A DNA stretch of 9,317 nucleotides from Bacteroidales bacterium UBA3623 (lineage in GTDB: Bacteria > Bacteroidota > Bacteroidia > Bacteroidales > UBA932), in the NCBI GenBank assembly GCA_002373715.1, contig DFLI01000073.1, positions 1 to 9,317 of the forward strand, given 5' to 3'. The notes under the pieces were generated by a model, which worked only from the letters and a program-made list of their open reading frames with translations, was not told the origin of the DNA and did not search any database. The first letter of the stretch is position 1; each line of letters starts with the position of its first letter. Of the stretch, positions 5,869 through 9,317 are shown in pieces. The position numbers and the translations under genes are program-made.

Positions 5869-8784
5869 CTAGTTCAGTTTACTCAGACGGAGGTTCACCT
5901 GGTCCAGGACGTCATCCTGCGGGCCTTCGGAGGTGTAACCATTCTTGATGCTCTCAAAGGTGGCCTTGGCCTGGGCGCGGTTACCCTGGTCTGCAAAGCT
6001 GTCTCCCAGCACGATGAACGCCTTGGCCAGCCAGTAATTCTGGCCGCCGGCCTTCTCGGAGAAGGCATACACCTTGTCCTGGATGGTTTCAAACTGGGCC
6101 CGGTTGTACAGGTCTTCTATGATGAGGTAGTTGGCCTCTGCGCCTTCATTGGTAGAAGGCTCCTTGGCCAGCGTCTGGAATTCCTGGAAAGCTTCCTCAC
6201 GGCGGCTGCAGCTAAGGAGGCTCTTAGCCTTCACATAGCGGGCTTCGCGTACCAGAGGAGCATCTTTGAAGGTGTTCAGCACGGTGGTAGCATCCACGAT
6301 GGCATCGTCCCACATGCGGGCGCGATAGGCGCTTCGCATCTGGCCCACCAGCGCGGTGTGGCGGTTGGCATCCAGCTTGGCGCTTTCCCGCAGCTGATCG
6401 TAGGCGGCGTAGGCCTTGTCAAATCGGCCCGTTTCGTAATTCAGCGTGGCAAAATTCAGGAGGGCCGATTCACCCAGAGCGCCGTCCAGCCCCAGCTCGG
6501 TGGCCTTCTGGTAGTAGTCCATAGCCTGCTCCTTGTTGCCGGTTTCCTTGTAGCATTCTGCCAGGTAGAAGTTGGCCTTGGCGGCATAGGCAGCCTCCGG
6601 ATAGCGCTCCAAATAGCTCTGGAGGGTGGTGGCAGCCTTGGCATAGTCTCCGGTAAGGAAAATCTGCTCTGCGCTGGAGAAGTATACGTCTTCCTTCTGC
6701 TCCTCCGTGCGGCCGCTCTCGCTGCCCAGGCTGTTCACATAGGCCAGGTAGCCGTCAGGGTCTCTGCTGGTGCGGTAGATGGCTTCAATGGCCAGGAGAG
6801 CATCCTCCCGGAACTCTCCGCCGCGGGCCACCACCTGCTTGTAGTAGTCCAGGGCTTTGTCCTTCCGGCCGGCGTTGCGCTCAATCATGCCCAGTTCCAG
6901 CAGGCTGCGGTCTTTCAGCACCGGGTCTGTGGTTTGGCTGTGGAGGGTTTGGAAGGTCTTGATGGCATCGGCCTCTTCCTTTACGGCCACATAGGCGCGG
7001 CCCAGTTCATAGAGGCATTCTCCGTAGTAGGGCGTTTGGGTGGAAGCTTCCAGCGCGGGCTCCAGGATGGAGATTTTGCGGCGGTTCCTATCCAGCAAGC
7101 CGCTGGCCACGCCGGCGCGGTAACGCGGATACAGGTTGTTGCGCTCCGGGTACTTGCTCATCTGCTTCTCATAGGCTTCCAGGGCCGTTTTATAGTCTGC
7201 CGCGAAGAAGTAGCAGTCCGCCACGCGGGTCTGGGCATCGGCCCCCATCTTGGGACTTATGCCTTCCAGATATTTATTGAACCACTTGAGAGCATTCTCG
7301 TAGTTGGCTTCCTTGAAGTAGGTGTAGGCCAGCTGATAAGGGATGAGCTCCCCTTCCGGCCTGCGACGCAGCGCCTGAAGATTGTTCAGGTCTATGAGCT
7401 CCGTGCGGGCATCGGCCCATTTGCCGTCTCTGTACAGGCTTTCCGCCAGGTAATAACGGCACAGCTGGTTGAAGCCGTCCTTTTTGGGGCTGTAGTAGGA
7501 GGCCGATTTCAGCAGCGGTGCCGCCATTCTCCAGCTGCCGGCTTCCATGAGCTCTCGGGCGCGGAGGAAATAGGCCTTCATGTAGTTGGACTTCATTTTG
7601 TCGTCCAGCTCGTCAATGTGGTCGTAGGCGTCCACCGCGGCTTCGTAGTCGTGGTTGGTGAGGGCCGCCATGGCCATATAGGAATAGATGGTGTCGTTGC
7701 GTTTCTGGTAGCGCTTCAGGTACTGCGCGAAGGGCTGGGTGTCCTTGCCCAGGTCGAAGGCCAGCTTGGCGTAGTTGTAGAAGGCGTCTTCCTGGATATC
7801 GGCCTGGAACATTTGGGCCGACGCATCCTTGAAAGCCCCCATGGCCGCCACCTTGTTGTGCAGCTGGATGTAGCTGAAGCCCATCTGGTAATTGGCAATC
7901 TGGCCCAGGGAATCGGCCTTTTCTCCCATCTTCTGGAAGTTGTCCACGGCGGCCTGCCACTCTCCGGAGAGGTAGGCAATTTCTCCGGCGCGGAAGATGT
8001 CGCTGCGGGTTTGGCGTTCACCGCCCAGGCTTTCCTGGTAGTACTCCTTGGCCTTTTCCACGTTGCCGCGCACCAGGAAGCTTTCGCTCAGGATGCTGCT
8101 CACGCGGGGCTTGCGGTCTTCAGATACTTGCTGCAGGAGGGTTTCTCCGTTATTGATTACATAGTCGTAGTCTTTGTCGTTGAAGCGGCATTCCAGAATG
8201 TAGAACTGGGCCGGCTCCTTGAAACGATAATCGTTCACGCACTTCTTGAACCACTTTTCGGCCTCCGGGAAGTTGCTCTGGGCATAGTAGATATAGCCCA
8301 GCGTGAAGCAGGAGGGGGCGTTGTAATCCGAATATTCCTTGGTGGCGTCCGGCAGGATTTCCTTGGCCAGGTCCCAGCTGCCGTAGCTGTAGGCGCTGTA
8401 GCCCAGCTTGTACTGGTATTCTGCCCGCTGGTCTTTGCGCAGCTTTGCCGGCTTGATGAGCCTGAGCTGCTCTGCAGCCTCTTCGTAGCGCTGCTCGTCA
8501 AAGAGGTTCTGAGCCCAGAGGAAGCGAACCTGCGGCACCTGCGCATTTTCGTGGTGCTGCTTCACGAAGGCATCGGCCATCTTTTCTGCGTTGGCCGTCT
8601 TGAGCTGCAGGGCCGACAGCGTTCTGATGGCCTCTGCGTCTCCCCCTTTAGCGCCTTCCGTCTGTTTGGCGGCCTCTGAATACAGGCCGCTCTTATAGAA
8701 TTCGGCAGCTTTCTGCAGGTTCTGTGCCTGCACTCCCTGCGTCACCACAAGTGCTACAGCCACCGTTGTGATTAGTTTTTTCAT
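5869..8784 (-). CDS. Secreted tetratricopeptide-repeat protein, function unknown
   Basis: 971 aa. The N-terminus (MKKLITTVAVALVVTQGVQA, cleavage before Q21) is a Sec signal peptide without a lipobox cysteine, so a soluble periplasmic protein is expected. Nearly the whole mature chain is helical TPR-type repeats. Clear units are at about 159-186 (GYIYYAQSNFPEAEKWFKK), 263-290, 484-510 (AYTYFKEANYENALKWFNK), 517-545, 700-730, 737-763 (YLAECYKETGNKEQAMDYY) and 776-800. The 737-763 unit resembles those of CpoB/YbgF and BamD-like envelope proteins. No catalytic motif is seen, so a scaffold role is likely. I preferred the ATG at 8784 because it yields the signal peptide; the frame is open to an ATG at 8925, but the extra 47 codons are low-complexity and charged and would bury the signal. 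It is the first gene of its unit, with a leader of roughly 175 bases, and its stop lies two bases before the barrel gene. It carries nine of the window's 21 GGCCGAT heptamers. Confidence 0.9.
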   Translation of the reverse strand: MKKLITTVAVALVVTQGVQAQNLQKAAEFYKSGLYSEAAKQTEGAKGGDAEAIRTLSALQLKTANAEKMADAFVKQHHENAQVPQVRFLWAQNLFDEQRYEEAAEQLRLIKPAKLRKDQRAEYQYKLGYSAYSYGSWDLAKEILPDATKEYSDYNAPSCFTLGYIYYAQSNFPEAEKWFKKCVNDYRFKEPAQFYILECRFNDKDYDYVINNGETLLQQVSEDRKPRVSSILSESFLVRGNVEKAKEYYQESLGGERQTRSDIFRAGEIAYLSGEWQAAVDNFQKMGEKADSLGQIANYQMGFSYIQLHNKVAAMGAFKDASAQMFQADIQEDAFYNYAKLAFDLGKDTQPFAQYLKRYQKRNDTIYSYMAMAALTNHDYEAAVDAYDHIDELDDKMKSNYMKAYFLRARELMEAGSWRMAAPLLKSASYYSPKKDGFNQLCRYYLAESLYRDGKWADARTELIDLNNLQALRRRPEGELIPYQLAYTYFKEANYENALKWFNKYLEGISPKMGADAQTRVADCYFFAADYKTALEAYEKQMSKYPERNNLYPRYRAGVASGLLDRNRRKISILEPALEASTQTPYYGECLYELGRAYVAVKEEADAIKTFQTLHSQTTDPVLKDRSLLELGMIERNAGRKDKALDYYKQVVARGGEFREDALLAIEAIYRTSRDPDGYLAYVNSLGSESGRTEEQKEDVYFSSAEQIFLTGDYAKAATTLQSYLERYPEAAYAAKANFYLAECYKETGNKEQAMDYYQKATELGLDGALGESALLNFATLNYETGRFDKAYAAYDQLRESAKLDANRHTALVGQMRSAYRARMWDDAIVDATTVLNTFKDAPLVREARYVKAKSLLSCSRREEAFQEFQTLAKEPSTNEGAEANYLIIEDLYNRAQFETIQDKVYAFSEKAGGQNYWLAKAFIVLGDSFADQGNRAQAKATFESIKNGYTSEGPQDDVLDQVNLRLSKLN

Positions 8785-8817
8785 TATCTCTATGGTTCTG
8801 TTTTTCCTATCGTTGTC

Positions 8818-8922
8818 CCCCTCTCCGCCGGGGTCTTTTTTCCCCCTGTCGCTCTCCACTCCTCCGGCTCCGTTTTTCCCACGCTCCACTACTTTCGCTC
8901 CCCTCTCCGCCGGGGCCTTTTT
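8818..8922 (-). repeat. Duplicated 23-base element in the leader of the TPR gene
   Basis: The core CCCCTCTCCGCCGGGG occurs at 8818-8833 and 8900-8915, each followed by YCTTTTT. The copies (8818-8840 and 8900-8922) match at 22 of 23 bases. In the transcript each core reads CCCCGGCGGAGAGGGG and could fold as a CCCC/GGGG stem with a GGCGGAGA loop. The stretch between is also purine-rich, with several GGAG and GGAGG motifs. The copies are 82 bases apart, not a multiple of three, so they would be read in different frames. This argues against a repeated peptide and for an RNA or DNA element. Confidence 0.6.
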
Positions 8923-8965
8923 CATCCGAGTACGCGTTAGCGACGCAGGATGATCTATATCATGA

Positions 8966-8973
8966 CAAATTTA
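8966..8973 (-). promoter_or_regulatory. Putative -7 box for the TPR-barrel operon
   Basis: The minus strand reads TAAATTTG, fitting TAnnTTTG. No TTG is found at the expected -33 spacing. A start near 8960 would give a leader of about 175 bases and would place the palindrome ATGAT-CTAT-ATCAT (8950-8963) across the start site. It is the only match to the consensus in this orientation in the intergenic region. Confidence 0.4.
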
Positions 8974-8987
8974 CGAAAAATTCTGAT

Positions 8988-8995
8988 TATATTTG
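8988..8995 (+). promoter_or_regulatory. Putative -7 box for ftsE
   Basis: TATATTTG matches TAnnTTTG on the plus strand. No TTG lies 19-21 bases upstream; that position is taken by the opposing -7 box of the TPR operon. A start near 9000 would leave a leader of only about 13 bases before the ftsE ATG. Confidence 0.45.
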
Positions 8996-9012
8996 TACGA
9001 ATTTGATGTTTT

Positions 9013-9317
9013 ATGGCACAAGCTCTCATCCATTTTAAAGACGCCGATATTCTGAACGGAGAGACCGTGGTTCTGTACGGTCTCAATATGGACGTAATGC
9101 CGGGAGATCTGGTATACATTGTGGGCAAGGTTGGGTCCGGAAAAACCTCCATCATTCGCACGGTTATCGCTGAGAATAAGTTACTTAGCGGCGAAGGGGT
9201 GGCCTGCGGTTTCGACCTCACCTCCCTTCACAACCGGGACATCCCCTTCCTGCGCCGTCGTATCGGCGTGGTGTTCCAGGATTTCCAACTTTTGACGGAC
9301 CGCTCGGTGGAAGACAA
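9013..9317 (+). CDS. ftsE: Cell-division ABC transporter ATP-binding protein FtsE (5' part)
   Basis: The first 101 codons of an ABC ATPase, cut by the window edge. The Walker A motif is GKVGSGKTS (38-46, with K44 and T45), and the Q-loop is GVVFQDFQLLTDRSVEDN (Q89). The Q-loop wording VFQDFxLLxDRxVxxN is typical of FtsE, which pairs with FtsX to control septal peptidoglycan hydrolases; its partner would lie outside the window. Residues 1-37 fit the usual FtsE N-terminus (a short beta strand, then VMPGDLVYIVG). I used the ATG at 9013 (MAQALIHF); an ATG at 9006 is out of frame. It is divergently transcribed from the TPR-barrel unit with a very short leader. The signature motif, Walker B and H-loop are not visible because of truncation, so a related LolD/MacB-type ATPase is a lesser alternative. 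Confidence 0.88.
   Translation, partial: MAQALIHFKDADILNGETVVLYGLNMDVMPGDLVYIVGKVGSGKTSIIRTVIAENKLLSGEGVACGFDLTSLHNRDIPFLRRRIGVVFQDFQLLTDRSVED

Larger units (their letters stand above)
8785..9012. other. Divergent intergenic region between the TPR gene and ftsE
   Basis: 228 bases with no convincing gene. From left to right it holds the purine-rich (minus-strand sense) leader with its duplicated element, an inverted repeat TCATCC (8922-8927) / GGATGA (8948-8953), a short palindrome ATGAT-CTAT-ATCAT (8950-8963), and an AT-rich stretch (8964-9012) with two divergent -7 boxes. The direct repeat TACGAA lies at 8972-8977 and 8996-9001, one copy in or beside each promoter. The in-frame extension of the TPR frame up to 8925 is judged non-coding. 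Confidence 0.6.

Noticed and set aside
6358..8679. 773-codon open frame on the plus strand opposite the TPR gene
   Set aside because: Its Val/Gln/His/Gly-rich low-complexity translation is what antisense of a GC-rich TPR gene yields. The opposite strand has a signal peptide and repeated TPR motifs throughout.
8785..8925. 47-codon N-terminal extension of the TPR protein
   Set aside because: It is charged, Gly/Lys/Glu-rich low complexity that would bury a clear signal peptide, and the duplicated element inside it is read in two different frames.
8768..8953. 61-codon plus-strand frame rich in Ser, Phe and Pro
   Set aside because: It is the complement of the purine-rich leader; the composition reflects C/T-rich sequence, with no promoter or domain.
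1..9317. CRISPR array, insertion sequence, prophage, tRNA or rRNA
   Set aside because: I saw no regularly spaced repeats, transposase motifs, phage genes or RNA-gene signatures; the genes are core chromosomal.

Overview
The window reads as chromosomal, fairly GC-rich Bacteroidota DNA, probably Bacteroidales. The GyrB sequence has the Bacteroidota look. Three or four start regions carry the phylum-type -7 box TAnnTTTG. Starts mostly lack a good Shine-Dalgarno. An outer-membrane barrel and a large TPR protein sit together in a way common in this phylum. I cannot name the genus.

Layout, right to left, since almost everything is on the minus strand. At the right edge the 5' part of ftsE (9013-9317, plus) runs out of the window. 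A 228-bp divergent intergenic region (8785-9012) holds two facing promoters and a long, purine-rich, repeat-bearing leader. Next come a secreted 971-aa TPR protein (5869-8784) and, two bases after its stop, a 551-aa outer-membrane beta-barrel protein (4211-5866). A 94-bp gap (4117-4210) carries a good Bacteroidota promoter and a perfect 18-bp palindrome. Then follow gyrB (2107-4116) and, overlapping its end by 20 bp, a 7TM-HD phosphohydrolase of the PgpH/YqfF c-di-AMP phosphodiesterase type (81-2126). The last 80 bp hold a likely promoter for the next gene and a perfect hairpin resembling a dispersed REP-type repeat.

The genes form two probable transcription units: TPR + barrel (an envelope pair without an assigned function) and gyrB + HD phosphodiesterase (DNA supercoiling plus second-messenger turnover). 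Read-through from the first unit into the second is possible because no clear terminator separates them.

Most of the window is housekeeping. The strongest unexplained signal is not a gene: the heptamer GGCCGAT/ATCGGCC occurs 21 times by my hand count in 9.3 kb, against about one expected at equal base use. It appears on both strands and in three different codon phases. This looks like a genome-wide iterated DNA motif (comparable in kind to HIP1 or DNA uptake sequences) and is the lead most worth a genome-scale count. The second lead is the palindromic, alternating purine-pyrimidine element at the start of the gyrB transcript.
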